Of a stretch of 64,000 nucleotides of DNA, positions 1-9,831 are shown one piece after another. Numbering within the stretch: the first letter of the stretch is position 1; every line of letters starts with the position of its first letter. Below the pieces are notes generated by a model. That model had not been told where the DNA came from and searched no databases. It worked only from the letters and a program-made list of their open reading frames with translations. A program made the position numbers and the translations under genes. The DNA is from Exiguobacterium aurantiacum (GTDB lineage: Bacteria; Bacillota; Bacilli; Exiguobacteriales; Exiguobacteriaceae): assembly GCF_001766415.1 (NCBI RefSeq), contig NZ_MKXO01000002.1, positions 248,001 through 312,000 on the forward strand, given 5' to 3'.

Positions 1-870
1 GTCGTCAAGTGACGGCTGTTTCACCGTGAGCCGCTCCGGCTGTAACGCCTGCTCATCGAGTTTCCGGACGACGTCGGTCAACGTGTAGTCGCGAAGTTCG
101 AAGACGAGGCTCGGTCCGGTCGCGGCTTGTCCGAACAGCTCAGCGGCGGCTCGTGCTTCTGCATCGGTATGAAACACTAGAGAAATCGACTCGCCTCCGA
201 CGGTCTGCTTCAATTCTTCTGCTGTCCCTTCGACGACAATCTTACCGTGATGGATGATGGCGATGCGATCGGCCAGCTCGTCCGCCTCCTCTAAATATTG
301 GGTCGTCAAAAAGATGGTCGTCCCGAACTCTTGATTGAGACGCCGTACCTCTTTCCAAATCTCGATTCGACTCGCCGGGTCGAGCCCGGTCGTCGGTTCA
401 TCTAAAAACAGTACGATCGGACGATGGACGAGCGTGAGCGCCAAATCAAGCCGACGCCGCATCCCGCCGGAATACGTGCCACTCTTTCGGTCAGCCGCAT
501 CCGCGAGTGAGACGACCGACAGCAGTTCCTCGGCCCGTGCTTCTGCTTCACGTTTCGTCATTTTGAACAGCCGACCTTGAAGGACGAGCAATTCCCGGCC
601 GGTCAACACTTTATCGATGCCCGTCTCCTGGAGGGCGACACCGATGGATAACCGGACGTCCTTCTCCCGCTTGACGACATCAAACCCGTTCACGCGCGCC
701 GACCCGCTCGTCGGTCGAATGAGTGTCGTCAACATCTGTATAGCCGTCGATTTCCCGGCCCCGTTCGGACCAAGGAACGCAAAGATTTCTCCTTGTTTTA
801 CTGAAAACGATATTCCGTCGACGGCCGGAACATCCCCGAACGTCTTGACGAGTGACTCTACTTCGATCAT
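1..870 (-). CDS. ABC transporter ATP-binding protein, DrrA-like (C-terminus cut by window edge)
   Basis: ATPase subunit of an export-type ABC transporter, expected on the inner face of the membrane. The visible 290 residues hold a Walker A (GPNGAGKST, about residue 35), the signature YSGGMRRRLDLA, Walker B with DEPTTGLDP, and a following D-loop and H-loop region, then a start of the C-terminal DrrA-type extension. The form SGGMRRRLDLA is typical of the daunorubicin/lantibiotic resistance group. The start ATG at 870 follows a GGAGGTGG ribosome site. The permease partner should lie to the left of the window. The gene sits where rho is found in Bacillus, so the synteny breaks here. Substrate cannot be told from sequence. 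Confidence 0.88.
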   Translation of the reverse strand, partial: MIEVESLVKTFGDVPAVDGISFSVKQGEIFAFLGPNGAGKSTAIQMLTTLIRPTSGSARVNGFDVVKREKDVRLSIGVALQETGIDKVLTGRELLVLQGRLFKMTKREAEARAEELLSVVSLADAADRKSGTYSGGMRRRLDLALTLVHRPIVLFLDEPTTGLDPASRIEIWKEVRRLNQEFGTTIFLTTQYLEEADELADRIAIIHHGKIVVEGTAEELKQTVGGESISLVFHTDAEARAAAELFGQAATGPSLVFELRDYTLTDVVRKLDEQALQPERLTVKQPSLDD

Positions 871-934
871 CGACCCCACCTCCTGCCTTACTCATTCCCG
901 TTCTATTCATATTTTAAATATGAAAGAACGCATC

Positions 935-961
935 AAAAAAGCTGCAGAGAGAATCTGCAGC
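935..961 (-). terminator. Intrinsic terminator of glpX
   Basis: A perfect 8-bp stem (GCTGCAGA / TCTGCAGC) with a 5-nt loop is followed on the minus strand by six T. It lies 10 bases after the glpX stop. Confidence 0.85.
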
Positions 962-970
962 TCGAGAGAA

Positions 971-1939
971 TTAAGGTTTCATGACCATTTTCGGTTTTTT
1001 CTTCAATGAATGAATCCCTTCGACGAAACGGACCGTACCCGATTTGGCGCGCATGACGACCGAGTGTGTCTGACCGCCCTGACCCGTGAATTGGACACCA
1101 CGGAGCAGTTCACCGTCTGTCACACCCGTCGCCGCGAAGATACAATCCTCGCCTTTGACGAGATCGTCAAGAAGCAGGATGCGTCCCGTGTCAGCGATGC
1201 CCATATCTTGGCATCGTTTTTCCTGGGCCGCGTCTTCCGGCAACAACCGTCCCTGGAAGTCACCACCGAGGCACTTCATGGCGACGGCTGCGATGACGCC
1301 TTCCGGCGCCCCGCCCGAGCCTAGCAAGAGATCGACACCGGTTTTCGGGAACGCCGTGTTGATGGCCGCCGCGACATCGCCGTCCGGAATCAACTTGATA
1401 CGAGCTCCCGTTGCCCGGACTCGTTGAATCATCTCTTCATGACGGTCACGGTGCAAAATCGTGACGACGACGTCTTCGACGTTCTTGCCCTTCGCCTTGG
1501 CGACGATCGCGATGTTTTCTTCGATCGAGTTGTCGAGGCTGATCAGTCCCGCCGCTTCTGGACCGACCGCAATCTTATCCATATACATGTCTGGCGCGTG
1601 AAGGAGATCACCTGCGTCCGCGACCGCGAGCACCGCGAGTGCGCCCCATGTTCCCGTCGCGACGATGCTCGTCCCTTCGAGCGGATCGACGGCAACGTCG
1701 AGGCGTGAGCCGTAACCGTTCCCGACTTTCTCGCCGATGTAGAGCATCGGTGCCTCGTCCATCTCACCTTCCCCGATGACGACGATCCCTTTCATCGGAA
1801 TCGTATCGAACACTTCGCGCATCGCTGTTGTGGCTGCGTCGTCCGCTTGTTCTTTCAAGCCTTTCCCCATCCAGCGGGCCGAAGACAGCGCTGCCGCTTC
1901 TGTGACCCGGACCAATTCCATTGATAAACTACGTTCCAC
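971..1939 (-). CDS. glpX: Fructose-1,6-bisphosphatase, class II
   Basis: Hydrolyses fructose 1,6-bisphosphate to fructose 6-phosphate in gluconeogenesis, in the cytoplasm. The 322-residue protein has the class II hallmarks: [18 protein letters not shown] near residue 57, the metal and phosphate motif [10 protein letters not shown] near residue 82, and [12 protein letters not shown] near residue 205. Length fits the family (about 320). The start is GTG at 1939 after AAAGGGGAG. It is the last gene of the run fbaA - tal - murA-type - glpX, the same order as Bacillus subtilis ywjI. It lies 17 bases after the murA-type gene, so the two are probably cotranscribed. Confidence 0.95.
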   Translation of the reverse strand: MERSLSMELVRVTEAAALSSARWMGKGLKEQADDAATTAMREVFDTIPMKGIVVIGEGEMDEAPMLYIGEKVGNGYGSRLDVAVDPLEGTSIVATGTWGALAVLAVADAGDLLHAPDMYMDKIAVGPEAAGLISLDNSIEENIAIVAKAKGKNVEDVVVTILHRDRHEEMIQRVRATGARIKLIPDGDVAAAINTAFPKTGVDLLLGSGGAPEGVIAAVAMKCLGGDFQGRLLPEDAAQEKRCQDMGIADTGRILLLDDLVKGEDCIFAATGVTDGELLRGVQFTGQGGQTHSVVMRAKSGTVRFVEGIHSLKKKPKMVMKP

Positions 1940-1956
1940 CCGAATTCTCCCCTTTG

Positions 1957-3210
1957 TTACTCGGACATCTCATCGACCCAGACGAGGGCGCCGAGTTGTT
2001 TTAGTTTGCCGACGAAGTCGACGTACGAGTCGTTCAGACGTTCCGCATAGAGAACCGTCGACTCTCCCGTTGCCTGCAAACCGGCCAAGACGAGTGCCGC
2101 GGCGCTCCGCGCATCGGCAGACTCCATCTCAGCGTTCGCAAGCGTCGTCCCGCCACGAATGACGGCCGACGAATCTTCAAGCGTGATTTGCGCGTTCATC
2201 CGCCGCATTTCGGCGATATGACGGAAACGTTGGACGTATAGCTTATCCGTCACGACGCTCGTCCCGTTCGCTTTCAACAAAGCGGCTGACATGATCGGTT
2301 GCAAATCGGTCGGATAACCCGAGTAGTGGAAGACGCGAATATCAATCGGCTCAAAAGCTTTCGCCCGAACCGTGATCGCTTCTTCCCCGACCTCGACTTC
2401 AGCACCGTAATCAACTAATTTTTGGATGACCCCTTCTAAATGGGTCGGAATAACGTTTCGAACCGTCACTTCCCCTGCAACCGCACCGTAAATCATAAAC
2501 GTTCCGGCTTCAAGGCGGTCTGGGATCAGCGTATGTGTACAGCCGTGCAAGCGTTCGACCCCTTTAATTCGAATCTCATCGGTCCCGGCACCGATGACGT
2601 ATGCACCCATCGATGTCAGCATCGTCGCGACGTCGACGACTTCCGGATCAGTCGCGGCATTTTCAATGACGGTCGTCCCTTCGGCAAGGACCGCGGCGAG
2701 CATCGCGCTCACCGTCGCCCCGAATGAGCGAAGGTCGAGGTAGATCCGATTGCCGGCCAACTTGTCGGCGTTGACGTGATAGAGACCCGACTCGTTCTCG
2801 ACTTTGATGCCGAGACGTTCTAGCGCTTTTAAATGTAAATCGATCGGTCGTGGACCAATCGCATATCCCCCTGGTAATCCAACGGCCCCTTTCCCAAAAC
2901 GAGCTGCGAACACACCAAGTAAGTAGACAGCGGCCCGGACTTTCCGAGTTTCTGAGCCGAGCAGCGGCATGGCGACGGCATCTTTTGCATGAAGCGTCAT
3001 CCGCTCCCCGTCCCGCTCGATTGTCACCCCGAGTTCTTGTAATAGGCTGAGCATCACTTCAACATCTTCGATGACGGGGACGTTCTCGATTGTCACCGGT
3101 TCTTCGGTAAGAAGTGCTGCGACGAGACAAGGCAAGGCACTCTGTTTGGCGCCACTAATGTCAACTGTTCCTTCAAGTTTCTGCTGTCCAACGATATGGA
3201 GAATTTCCAC
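1957..3210 (-). CDS. MurA-family UDP-GlcNAc enolpyruvyl transferase paralogue with altered active site
   Basis: The fold and position match Bacillus MurAB/MurZ, which adds enolpyruvate to UDP-GlcNAc at the start of peptidoglycan synthesis. The 417 residues cover both EPT domains. The catalytic cysteine loop, normally PGGC, reads [16 protein letters not shown], so Cys is replaced by Tyr (GGA TAT GCG on the minus strand). The usual GAKN reads GAKQ; ENRF is VQRF; DLRA is DARS; the C-terminal RGY motif is gone. Asp in GYPTDLQ is kept. By homology this protein should be poor or inactive as a MurA. I chose GTG at 3210, 10 bases after AAAGG; the upstream TTG at 3219 is too close to that site. Whether it retains any catalysis is unknown. 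Confidence 0.85.
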   Translation of the reverse strand: MEILHIVGQQKLEGTVDISGAKQSALPCLVAALLTEEPVTIENVPVIEDVEVMLSLLQELGVTIERDGERMTLHAKDAVAMPLLGSETRKVRAAVYLLGVFAARFGKGAVGLPGGYAIGPRPIDLHLKALERLGIKVENESGLYHVNADKLAGNRIYLDLRSFGATVSAMLAAVLAEGTTVIENAATDPEVVDVATMLTSMGAYVIGAGTDEIRIKGVERLHGCTHTLIPDRLEAGTFMIYGAVAGEVTVRNVIPTHLEGVIQKLVDYGAEVEVGEEAITVRAKAFEPIDIRVFHYSGYPTDLQPIMSAALLKANGTSVVTDKLYVQRFRHIAEMRRMNAQITLEDSSAVIRGGTTLANAEMESADARSAAALVLAGLQATGESTVLYAERLNDSYVDFVGKLKQLGALVWVDEMSE

Positions 3211-3236
3211 GATGATCAAACCTTTCTACGACGAAC

Positions 3237-3887
3237 TTATTTGGATTGAGCGTTATTCCAATCCGCTAAGAACTGCTCAATCCCTTTGTCAGTGAGCGGA
3301 TGATTCATCATCTGTTCGATGACTTTGTACGGTACCGTGGCGATATTAGCACCAAGTAGAGCTGCTTTCGTCACGTGGACCGGATGGCGAACGGACGCGG
3401 CGATGATTTCCGTATCGATGCCATGGATGGCAAAGATATTCGCAATCGTCTCGACGAGGTCGAGACCATCGTGACCGATGTCGTCAAGGCGTCCGATGAA
3501 CGGCGAGACGTATGACGCACCCGCCCGAGCTGCTAAGAGCGCTTGGTTGGCGTTAAAGATGAGCGTCACGTTCGTCTTAATGCCGAGCTTCGAAAGCTCA
3601 TTGACAGCGATCATACCGGCTGCTGTCATTGGCACCTTAACTGTAATATTCGGCGCGATCGCCGCGAGTTCCTTTCCTTCTTTGACCATACCCTCTGCGT
3701 CGAGTGCAATAACTTCCGCACTGACTGAAAGGTCCCCGACGACCTCACAAATCTCACGGAGCCGCGTATGGAAATCGACGCCTTCTTTCGCGACGAGCGA
3801 CGGATTCGTCGTCACGCCCCCGATGACGCCCATTTGGTGGGCTTTCTTGATGTCTTCCACATTTGCCGTGTCAATGAAAAAACGCAT
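3237..3887 (-). CDS. tal: Transaldolase, short TalC/Fsa-type
   Basis: Transfers a dihydroxyacetone unit between sugar phosphates in the non-oxidative pentose phosphate pathway, or acts as fructose-6-phosphate aldolase. The protein of about 216 residues has the family length and the start [13 protein letters not shown]. The Schiff-base lysine lies in TVKVPMT, and GGVTTNPSL and [13 protein letters not shown] are typical. The second ATG (3887) is 8 bases after GGAGG and gives the usual N-terminus; the first ATG (3893) is only 2 bases after it. It lies between fbaA and the murA-type gene as in Bacillus. The family sequence alone does not fully separate transaldolase from F6P aldolase. Confidence 0.92.
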   Translation of the reverse strand: MRFFIDTANVEDIKKAHQMGVIGGVTTNPSLVAKEGVDFHTRLREICEVVGDLSVSAEVIALDAEGMVKEGKELAAIAPNITVKVPMTAAGMIAVNELSKLGIKTNVTLIFNANQALLAARAGASYVSPFIGRLDDIGHDGLDLVETIANIFAIHGIDTEIIAASVRHPVHVTKAALLGANIATVPYKVIEQMMNHPLTDKGIEQFLADWNNAQSK

Positions 3888-4061
3888 GTACATGTCCTCC
3901 TCGAATCGGATTGTAATCGCTTACTCTCTTATTATGAGGAAATCGACACGGAATTGCTATACCCTTTACGTCAGCGCGGCGATGCCGAGCATCGAAGCGG
4001 CAAGCAAGATCATCCCGGCGAGCGTCCCGACGGCCCATGACTTCCTATAATTTTTTTCAAC

Positions 4062-4093
4062 AAAAAAGCCAGTTCTCACGAGGAGAACCGACT
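4062..4093 (-). terminator. Intrinsic terminator of fbaA
   Basis: An 11-bp stem with two G-U pairs (AGTCGGTTCTC / GAGAACTGGCT) is followed on the minus strand by six T. It separates fbaA from tal, so tal probably has its own promoter or depends on readthrough. Confidence 0.8.
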
Positions 4094-4105
4094 GATGTGA
4101 CAAGA

Positions 4106-4960
4106 TTACGCTTGGTTGCTTGAACCAAACTCACGCATTTTACCAGAAACGACGTTGTAGATCGCTTCGATACCAGGTCCGATGACTTTACGTGGGTCAT
4201 ATACTTTCGAGTCAGTGTTAAGCTTCTCACGTACCGCACGAGTCCATTCTTGTTGGCACTCTGTGTTGACGTTGATTTTGCTGTGACCGAGCTCGATTGC
4301 TTTTTTGATTTGGTGCTCAGGGATTCCTGAACCGCCGTGAAGAACGAGTGGCGTTTTCGTCGCTGCTGCGATTTCTTCCATCTCTTTGAAGCCGAGGTTT
4401 GGCTCGCCTGCGTATTCTCCGTGTACAGAACCGAGTGCCGCTGCAAGAGCGTCAACTTTCGCTTCTTTAACAACACGGACACACTCGTCGAGGTCAGCGT
4501 ATTGTACGCCGCCAACGACGCCGTCTTCTTCGCCGCCGACTGTGCCAACTTCCGCTTCAACTGAAGCGCCTTTAGCGTGTGCGTATTCAACGACTTGTTT
4601 CGTCATTTCGATGTTTTCTTCGATCGGGTGGTGTGAACCGTCGATCATAACAGACGTGAAACCAGCGTCGATCGCTGCTTTACACTTGTCGAATGAAGAA
4701 CCGTGGTCGAGGTGGATTGCAACTGGAACAGTGATGTTGTAGTCGTGCATGAGACCTTCAGTCATTTTAACAACTGTTGTGAAGCCACCCATGTATTTTG
4801 CTGCACCTTCTGATACACCGAGGATAACTGGTGATTTCTCGCCTTCCGCAGCGCGAAGAATCGCTTGCGTCCACTCGAGGTTGTTGATGTTGAATTGGCC
4901 GACTGCATACTTGCCTTCGAATGCTTTGTTAAGCATTTCTGTCATTGATACTAATGGCAT
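4106..4960 (-). CDS. fbaA: Fructose-bisphosphate aldolase, class II
   Basis: Zinc-dependent cleavage of fructose 1,6-bisphosphate to two triose phosphates in glycolysis, reversible in gluconeogenesis. The 284 residues match the short class IIB form of Bacilli. Visible signatures are [12 protein letters not shown] (zinc histidine and catalytic Asp, about residue 80), [35 protein letters not shown] and SKINVNTE. The start ATG at 4960 follows AGAGGAGGACATCATT. Codon use is more biased than in its neighbours, as expected for a highly expressed glycolytic gene. The promoter and a cre-like site lie upstream. Confidence 0.97.
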   Translation of the reverse strand: MPLVSMTEMLNKAFEGKYAVGQFNINNLEWTQAILRAAEGEKSPVILGVSEGAAKYMGGFTTVVKMTEGLMHDYNITVPVAIHLDHGSSFDKCKAAIDAGFTSVMIDGSHHPIEENIEMTKQVVEYAHAKGASVEAEVGTVGGEEDGVVGGVQYADLDECVRVVKEAKVDALAAALGSVHGEYAGEPNLGFKEMEEIAAATKTPLVLHGGSGIPEHQIKKAIELGHSKINVNTECQQEWTRAVREKLNTDSKVYDPRKVIGPGIEAIYNVVSGKMREFGSSNQA

Positions 4961-5025
4961 AATGATGTCCTCCTCTGTTCGCTGTTGTGCACTGTGGGAA
5001 AAGTGACCCTGTGCAATTCGTTCCC

Positions 5026-5095
5026 ATTATAACACACGTCAAAACTTGTGCCTATGCTATTCGCATATAGAAATGGCCCCGCGCAAGCGTTTACA
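5026..5095 (-). promoter_or_regulatory. fbaA promoter with upstream cre-like site
   Basis: On the minus strand TGTTATAAT (5034-5026) forms an extended -10 about 65 bases before the fbaA start. About 50 bases further upstream is TGTAAACGCTTGCGC (5095-5081), close to the CcpA box pattern TGWAANCGNTNWCA with two mismatches at its 3' end. Carbon control of fbaA is an inference. Confidence 0.5.
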
Positions 5096-5115
5096 TATGT
5101 CATCTTCGTGACGAT

Positions 5116-5478
5116 TCACTGAATGCCGAGCACTTCTTTCACTTTCTCGATCATGCCGTAAATATCGAACGGCTTCTCGAACTGAGCCGTGATCCCGAGG
5201 CGGCGCACTTCTTCGATTGTCGATTTTTCCCCAAATGCGGTCATGATCATGACCGGTGTGTCGATGTCGTTGTTCCGCATGTTCCGTAACACTTCATGCC
5301 CGAACATGCGCGGCATGTTCATATCGAGCAGCACCAAATCGTAAGTACTTTGTTCTAGCTGTTCCCAAGCGCTCAAGCCGTCCTGGGCCGTGTCGACCTC
5401 GATACCGAGGTTTTTAAACACTTGGGCGAGCATCAAGCGAATTCCATCTTGGTCGTCTGCGATTAACATGCGTGACAT
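5116..5478 (-). CDS. spo0F: Spo0F-like single-domain response regulator
   Basis: A receiver domain with no output domain, 120 residues, the size of Bacillus Spo0F. The acidic pair is in MLIADDQDG, the phosphorylated Asp is in LVLLDMNMP (about residue 54), the conserved Thr is in VMIMTAFGE, and the Lys is in QFEKPFD. In Bacillus it relays phosphate from sensor kinases to Spo0B. The position next to fbaA and near pyrG is the same as in B. subtilis. The ATG at 5478 follows AAGAAGGTAACTAG. Exiguobacterium does not sporulate, so if the host is that genus the relay must serve another purpose. Confidence 0.9.
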   Translation of the reverse strand: MSRMLIADDQDGIRLMLAQVFKNLGIEVDTAQDGLSAWEQLEQSTYDLVLLDMNMPRMFGHEVLRNMRNNDIDTPVMIMTAFGEKSTIEEVRRLGITAQFEKPFDIYGMIEKVKEVLGIQ

Positions 5479-5585
5479 CTAGTTACCTTCTTTCCGTAGC
5501 TTCTATAGCTTTGTGCGATAATATAACCATACCAAAATCGTTTTCGTTTGGCGACGCGTCATTTTCTAAAAGATGGAAACGAGGC

Positions 5586-5930
5586 TCACGTCCCCGCCTC
5601 CCCCGCTTGCTCCATTTTCAATTCAAAGGGAACGTCTCGTTCGTCGGCGATTTCATACGACGTCACCGTCCCTTCATCTTTCACGTACAATTGCAAAAAA
5701 TCACCTTCTGCGAGCCGTGAGTCAGACGTGAATGTGAGCGAACGCTTTTTTCGCTCCTCATCATAGCCGATCGTCGTATACACATAGTCCGTCCCATCTC
5801 GCTCCGCCGTCTCCGCCTTCGGGATTTTCACATAATATGTATCCGCGAACAGACGGTCCAAATCGATGACCAACCATCCGGCAAAGACCGCGAGACAGAC
5901 TGTGACGATGAGTACTCGGTTCCGTTGCAT
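5586..5930 (-). CDS. YxeA-family (DUF1093) exported protein
   Basis: A small protein of about 114 residues with one N-terminal hydrophobic segment (residues 5-22) acting as signal peptide or anchor. The rest is a predicted beta-rich OB-like domain. The pattern YYVKIPKAE, then TIGYDEERKKRSLTF, then FLQLYVKDEGTVTSYE is that of the YxeA family, whose function is not established. Two ATGs are possible; the one at 5930 stands 6 bases after GTGAGGG and is preferred to 5936, which touches the ribosome site. It is a single gene between spo0F and the divergent secreted protein. Confidence 0.75.
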   Translation of the reverse strand: MQRNRVLIVTVCLAVFAGWLVIDLDRLFADTYYVKIPKAETAERDGTDYVYTTIGYDEERKKRSLTFTSDSRLAEGDFLQLYVKDEGTVTSYEIADERDVPFELKMEQAGEAGT

Positions 5931-6041
5931 GTGCATCCCTCACTTCTATTGATCGCTATCTTCCAATACCATATATGAACGATTCCTAAACGCAACGCTT
6001 CTTGTTATACTCGACGTACAAGACATGATGGGAGACACGAC

Positions 6042-6494
6042 ATGAAGCATTTATTCGGATTTTTACTTTTTTTAGTGACGCTTGCCGGAGGTGTCGCCAT
6101 CACGGCTGGGACGTTCGGAGAAGAGCCGTCCGCCGACGCGTATGAAGATGTTTATGAAGACGATATACCGCTCGCTACTTCAATAGATGCGGAATTAGAA
6201 GACGTGCCCGAGACGTTCAAACTCATCTCCGAGGTTTTCGACGAACCGATTTCAGCAGAAGACGTCGAGCGCATGCATCTACTCGTCTCCAATCCAGATT
6301 TAGACGAGGCGACCGTGCATCCGCTCGATGAACTTGAAGTCACGTATGACGGACAGCCGACAACGCTCATCGTCGAAGCGGAAGTGTATCGCGAGGACGG
6401 AACGTATATTGTCTTCTATTTTTCGGGCGACGAGGAGATGGTCTTCGCAATCGATGATCGGATCACAGCGTACTATGAAGAATTAGGCATATGA
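6042..6494 (+). CDS. Secreted acidic protein of unknown function
   Basis: The 150 residues begin with a basic-hydrophobic signal-like segment (MKHLFGFLLFLVTLAGGVAI) followed by a very acidic stretch rich in Asp and Glu from residue 28 on. No lipobox Cys is present, so it is either cleaved and exported or held by its N-terminal segment. I recognise no family. The C-terminal half (from about residue 85) has alternating hydrophobic residues suggestive of a small beta-rich domain. The start follows GGGAGACACGAC. The gene is monocistronic, with its terminator overlapping the stop. Confidence 0.7.
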   Translation: MKHLFGFLLFLVTLAGGVAITAGTFGEEPSADAYEDVYEDDIPLATSIDAELEDVPETFKLISEVFDEPISAEDVERMHLLVSNPDLDEATVHPLDELEVTYDGQPTTLIVEAEVYREDGTYIVFYFSGDEEMVFAIDDRITAYYEELGI

Positions 6495-6529
6495 AAAGGA
6501 ACTTCGCTCGCTTGAGCGAAGTTCCTTTT
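6494..6529. terminator. Bidirectional terminator between the secreted protein gene and glpD
   Basis: A perfect 16-bp inverted repeat, AAAAGGAACTTCGCTC with a 4-nt loop, ends both convergent genes. A and T runs flank it on both sides, so it can work on both strands. Confidence 0.88.
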
Positions 6530-6538
6530 GGTTTACGT

Positions 6539-8194
6539 TTAGTCGATCGTGACCGGGACGACGGCGAGGTCGATCTCTTTCTCGACTTCTTCCCGCTCCT
6601 CGGCGAGACGTGCATCCGACCATTTGAAGACATCGGCCATACAGCGCAAGACACCGTCTTTATAGTCTCTGACGAAGTCGATGTCGAAGAACATCGCCCC
6701 TGTCCGACGGACGAGGAAGTCGATGGCACGGACGACCGACTCTTCTTCGATGCCGTACATCAACTGCGCGTAGACGATCTCGGGCAGGTCGTAAGCGTTC
6801 GTATCCATCCGCTCGACGACGCGATCGATGTTCGATCCGTAGAGACGGACTAACTGCTCCGCTTTCACGTCATCGAAACCAAGGTTTTTCAGCTCGTCTT
6901 TCTTCTTCGTCAAGAAGTCGTCAAAGCCGTTCGAACCGCCCACATGTCCACCCGACATCGGCATATGTTTCGTCCGTGAAGCGAGGAAGACGATGCCCTC
7001 TTCTTGTTTGAGTAGCTTCGCGACGAGATCGACGACCGTCTCAGACATCTTCCGGTAGCCTGTCAACTTACCACCGGCGATTGTGATCAGGCCGCTTTCC
7101 GATTGCCAAATCTCATCTTTCCGTGAGATCTCGGACGGGTCTTTGCCTTCCTCATAGATGAGCGGACGGATGCCGGCCCAGCTTGACTCGACGTCATCTT
7201 CCGTCAACGACACATCCGGGAACATATAGTGGATCGCGCCCAAGATATAGTCGCGGTCTTCTGTCGTCATGCGCGGATGCGCCTTATCCTTATCGAAGAA
7301 CGTGTCGGTCGTCCCGACGTACGCTTTGCCGTCACGCGGGATGGCGAACACCATTCGGCCATCTGGTGTATCGAAGTAAGTCGCTTGTTTGAGCGGGAAC
7401 TTCGATTGATCGATGACGAGATGAATCCCTTTCGTCAGACGAAGCATCTTGCCTTTATTCGAGCCGTCCTGCTCACGGAGCACGTCGACCCATGGGCCGG
7501 TCGCGTTGATGACTTTTTTCGCATAAATTTCATACGTCTTCCCGTCGATTTGATCTTCGACGTTCACGCCGACGACTTTGCCTTGCTCGTAAATGAGACC
7601 GGTCACTTTCGAGTAGTTTAAGAGGAGTGCGCCATGGTTCGCCGCTTCTTTCGCGACTTCGATCGTCATGCGCGCATCGTCCGTCCGATACTCGACGTAA
7701 TAACCGCCACCGACGAGCCCGTCTTTTTTGACGAGCGGTGACTTCTCGATCACCTCTTCCGGCGTCAACATCAAACGGCGCTCCGCTCGTTTGACGCCGG
7801 CCAACAAGTCATACACCATCAGCCCGAGCGCTGTCGACAGCGGTCCGAACGTGCCGCCTTTGTGCATCGGTAGAAGCATGCGCTCTGGCGTCGTGACGTG
7901 CGGTCCGTTCTCATAGACGATGGCGCGTTCTTTCCCGACCTCGGCGACGAGTGCGACTTCGAACTGTTTCAAATAGCGCAAGCCACCGTGGACAAGTTTC
8001 GTCGAGCGGCTCGATGTTCCAGCCGCGAAGTCTTGCATTTCAAGAACCGCCGTCTTCATTCCCCTTGAAGCGGCGTCGAGGGCGATCCCGGCACCGGTGA
8101 TGCCCCCACCGACGACGAGGATGTCATGACGCTCACTCGTCAATTGTTCGTATCGCTTGGCACGTTCTTTTGCTGAGAAGTTTCTGATTTCCAT
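6539..8194 (-). CDS. glpD: Aerobic glycerol-3-phosphate dehydrogenase
   Basis: Membrane-associated FAD enzyme that oxidises glycerol 3-phosphate to dihydroxyacetone phosphate and passes electrons to menaquinone. It has 551 residues (B. subtilis about 555). The FAD motif [19 protein letters not shown] is near residue 24, followed by [17 protein letters not shown]. Further GlpD blocks are [29 protein letters not shown] and AGIRPL. The start ATG at 8194 follows TAGGAGGG; a longer open frame runs upstream through the leader hairpin and is not used. No glpF or glpK is in the window. Regulation is probably by leader antitermination (see 8228-8321). Confidence 0.96.
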   Translation of the reverse strand: MEIRNFSAKERAKRYEQLTSERHDILVVGGGITGAGIALDAASRGMKTAVLEMQDFAAGTSSRSTKLVHGGLRYLKQFEVALVAEVGKERAIVYENGPHVTTPERMLLPMHKGGTFGPLSTALGLMVYDLLAGVKRAERRLMLTPEEVIEKSPLVKKDGLVGGGYYVEYRTDDARMTIEVAKEAANHGALLLNYSKVTGLIYEQGKVVGVNVEDQIDGKTYEIYAKKVINATGPWVDVLREQDGSNKGKMLRLTKGIHLVIDQSKFPLKQATYFDTPDGRMVFAIPRDGKAYVGTTDTFFDKDKAHPRMTTEDRDYILGAIHYMFPDVSLTEDDVESSWAGIRPLIYEEGKDPSEISRKDEIWQSESGLITIAGGKLTGYRKMSETVVDLVAKLLKQEEGIVFLASRTKHMPMSGGHVGGSNGFDDFLTKKKDELKNLGFDDVKAEQLVRLYGSNIDRVVERMDTNAYDLPEIVYAQLMYGIEEESVVRAIDFLVRRTGAMFFDIDFVRDYKDGVLRCMADVFKWSDARLAEEREEVEKEIDLAVVPVTID

Positions 8195-8227
8195 CTTATT
8201 CCCTCCTATAATGAATCCGGTTCGTAT

Positions 8228-8321
8228 AAACAAAGAGACCACAACAAAACAAGGCTTCGCCCTCTATGTCGTGGTCTCTCTGTAATCTCCAACCGGTTAT
8301 CAACTTTTCTCCTGTATTATA
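8228..8321 (-). promoter_or_regulatory. glpD promoter and leader terminator, GlpP antitermination type
   Basis: On the minus strand a -10 TATAAT (8321-8316) is followed by a leader in which AGAGACCACGACA pairs with TTGTTGTGGTCTCT (within 8234-8279), then TTTGTTT. This strong hairpin with a U-rich tail sits between promoter and ribosome site. It matches the known layout of Bacillus glpD, where GlpP with glycerol 3-phosphate permits readthrough. The GlpP gene itself is not in the window, so the regulator is inferred. Confidence 0.65.
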
Positions 8322-8451
8322 CCCTATTCTCCATTCTTCAACCATCGACCGGCTCACTAGACACGCAACCTGCCCGACCGAAAGCGTCACGCTCGCAATT
8401 TGAAATTCAGAAGACTAGACTTCAAAGTATCACTACGAAGGAGGAGTTTTC

Positions 8452-9567
8452 ATGAAACGCATGTTACAATCTTTTCAATTTAAAAACGGCGTCGAGCTTC
8501 ATAACCGGCTCGTCCTTGCGCCGATGACCCATTATTCGTCCGAGCCGACAGGTGAGGTTTCGGAGCACGAACTCGCCTACTATCGGAAGCGAGCGAAAAA
8601 TGTCGGTCTCGCCATCACGGCGTGTGCCTATGTGACAGAAGACGGTAAAGGATTCCCGAACGCGTTTGGCGCGAGCGACGATCACTTCATCACCGGTCTC
8701 CGTCAACTCGCTGAAAGTTTGAAGGCGGAAGGTGCCAAAGCCATTCTGCAAATCTTCCACGCTGGGCGCATGTCTCCTCCAGAGCTCGTCCCGAACGAAC
8801 AACCCGTGAGCGCAAGTGCGGTCGCACCCGTCCGTGAAGGTGCCGCCACACCGCGTGCCCTCGAGACAGAAGAAGTCGAGGCAATCATCGAAGCATTCGG
8901 TGAAGCGACACGCCGTGCCATCGAAGCCGGATTTGACGGCGTCGAGATTCACGGAGCGAACACGTACTTGATCCAGCAGTTCTTCTCACCGCACTCAAAC
9001 CGCCGAGACGACCGCTTCGGAGGCGACGTACAGGCGCGTCTCACGTTCCCGCGTGAAGTCATCCGTTCTGTGAAAGCCGCGGCGAAAGACGCTGACGATT
9101 TCTTGATCGGCTACCGCTTCTCACCAGAAGAAGTCGAAGAGCCAGGTATCACGCTCGACGACACGGACGTATTGATCGACATGTTGCTCGAGGAAGGACT
9201 CGACTACCTCCACGCCTCGCTTTGGAACTTCAATATCGGTTCGATGCGCAACGAGAACGTGATGGAGCGCTCGATCGACCGGATCGCGAAACGCATCAAC
9301 GGTGCCGTCCCGCTCATCGGAGTCGGACAACTTCAGCGCCCTGGTCAAGTCGAAGACGCTTTGAACGTCATCGACCTGGCCGCGCTCGGCCGTGAACTCA
9401 TCATCGACCCTGACTGGCTTGAAAAAGTGCAAACGGATCGTGAAGATGAAATCGAGACGGCGCTCGACTTGAACAAGCAAGCCGAACTCGCTGTCCCGGC
9501 CCCACTTTGGAACGCCATCACGACACGTGCCGGCTGGTTCCCAATCAAAGACGAAGCAGTCAAATAA
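8452..9567 (+). CDS. NADH:flavin oxidoreductase, Old Yellow Enzyme family
   Basis: An FMN TIM-barrel ene-reductase of 371 residues. The N-terminal block NRLVLAPMTHYSSEPTGEVSE, the mid block VEIHGANTYLIQQFFSPHSN with NRRDDRFGG, and the C-terminal LIGVGQL and DLAALGRELIIDP are typical of the YqiG/bile-acid-reductase-like branch. Substrate is unknown; activated alkenes are usual for the family. The ATG follows AAGGAGGAGTTTTC. It is monocistronic, with its own terminator at 9576. Confidence 0.9.
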   Translation: MKRMLQSFQFKNGVELHNRLVLAPMTHYSSEPTGEVSEHELAYYRKRAKNVGLAITACAYVTEDGKGFPNAFGASDDHFITGLRQLAESLKAEGAKAILQIFHAGRMSPPELVPNEQPVSASAVAPVREGAATPRALETEEVEAIIEAFGEATRRAIEAGFDGVEIHGANTYLIQQFFSPHSNRRDDRFGGDVQARLTFPREVIRSVKAAAKDADDFLIGYRFSPEEVEEPGITLDDTDVLIDMLLEEGLDYLHASLWNFNIGSMRNENVMERSIDRIAKRINGAVPLIGVGQLQRPGQVEDALNVIDLAALGRELIIDPDWLEKVQTDREDEIETALDLNKQAELAVPAPLWNAITTRAGWFPIKDEAVK

Positions 9568-9575
9568 GCAAGCTG

Positions 9576-9605
9576 TCCGCAGACATATGTCTGCGGATTT
9601 TTTAT
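9576..9605 (+). terminator. Terminator of the OYE gene
   Basis: An 11-bp perfect palindromic stem, TCCGCAGACAT / ATGTCTGCGGA, is followed by six T. Confidence 0.88.
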
Positions 9606-9831
9606 TGCGTTCGGAGACGAGACCGGACTGTGACACAAATAAGTCTCTTCAGACACAATTCCGTCACATTTATCATCTTTTTCACCACTCCTTTCGTGTT
9701 GACCTAACTTTCCAAGCATTCGCCCCATTCGTAAGCTAAGGACAGGAAGCGTTTCCTCATTGAGACCGCGGCTCGAGACCAATCATTCGTTCCGTCTGTC
9801 TGTTTGACCTTGTTTTGAAAGGGGCATATAT

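Noticed and set aside
3955-4055. Minus-strand frame for a membrane peptide, KNYRKSWAVGTLAGMILLAA
   Set aside because: It has no usable start codon before the hydrophobic part and starts within the fbaA terminator; it may be a decayed small gene but cannot be supported.
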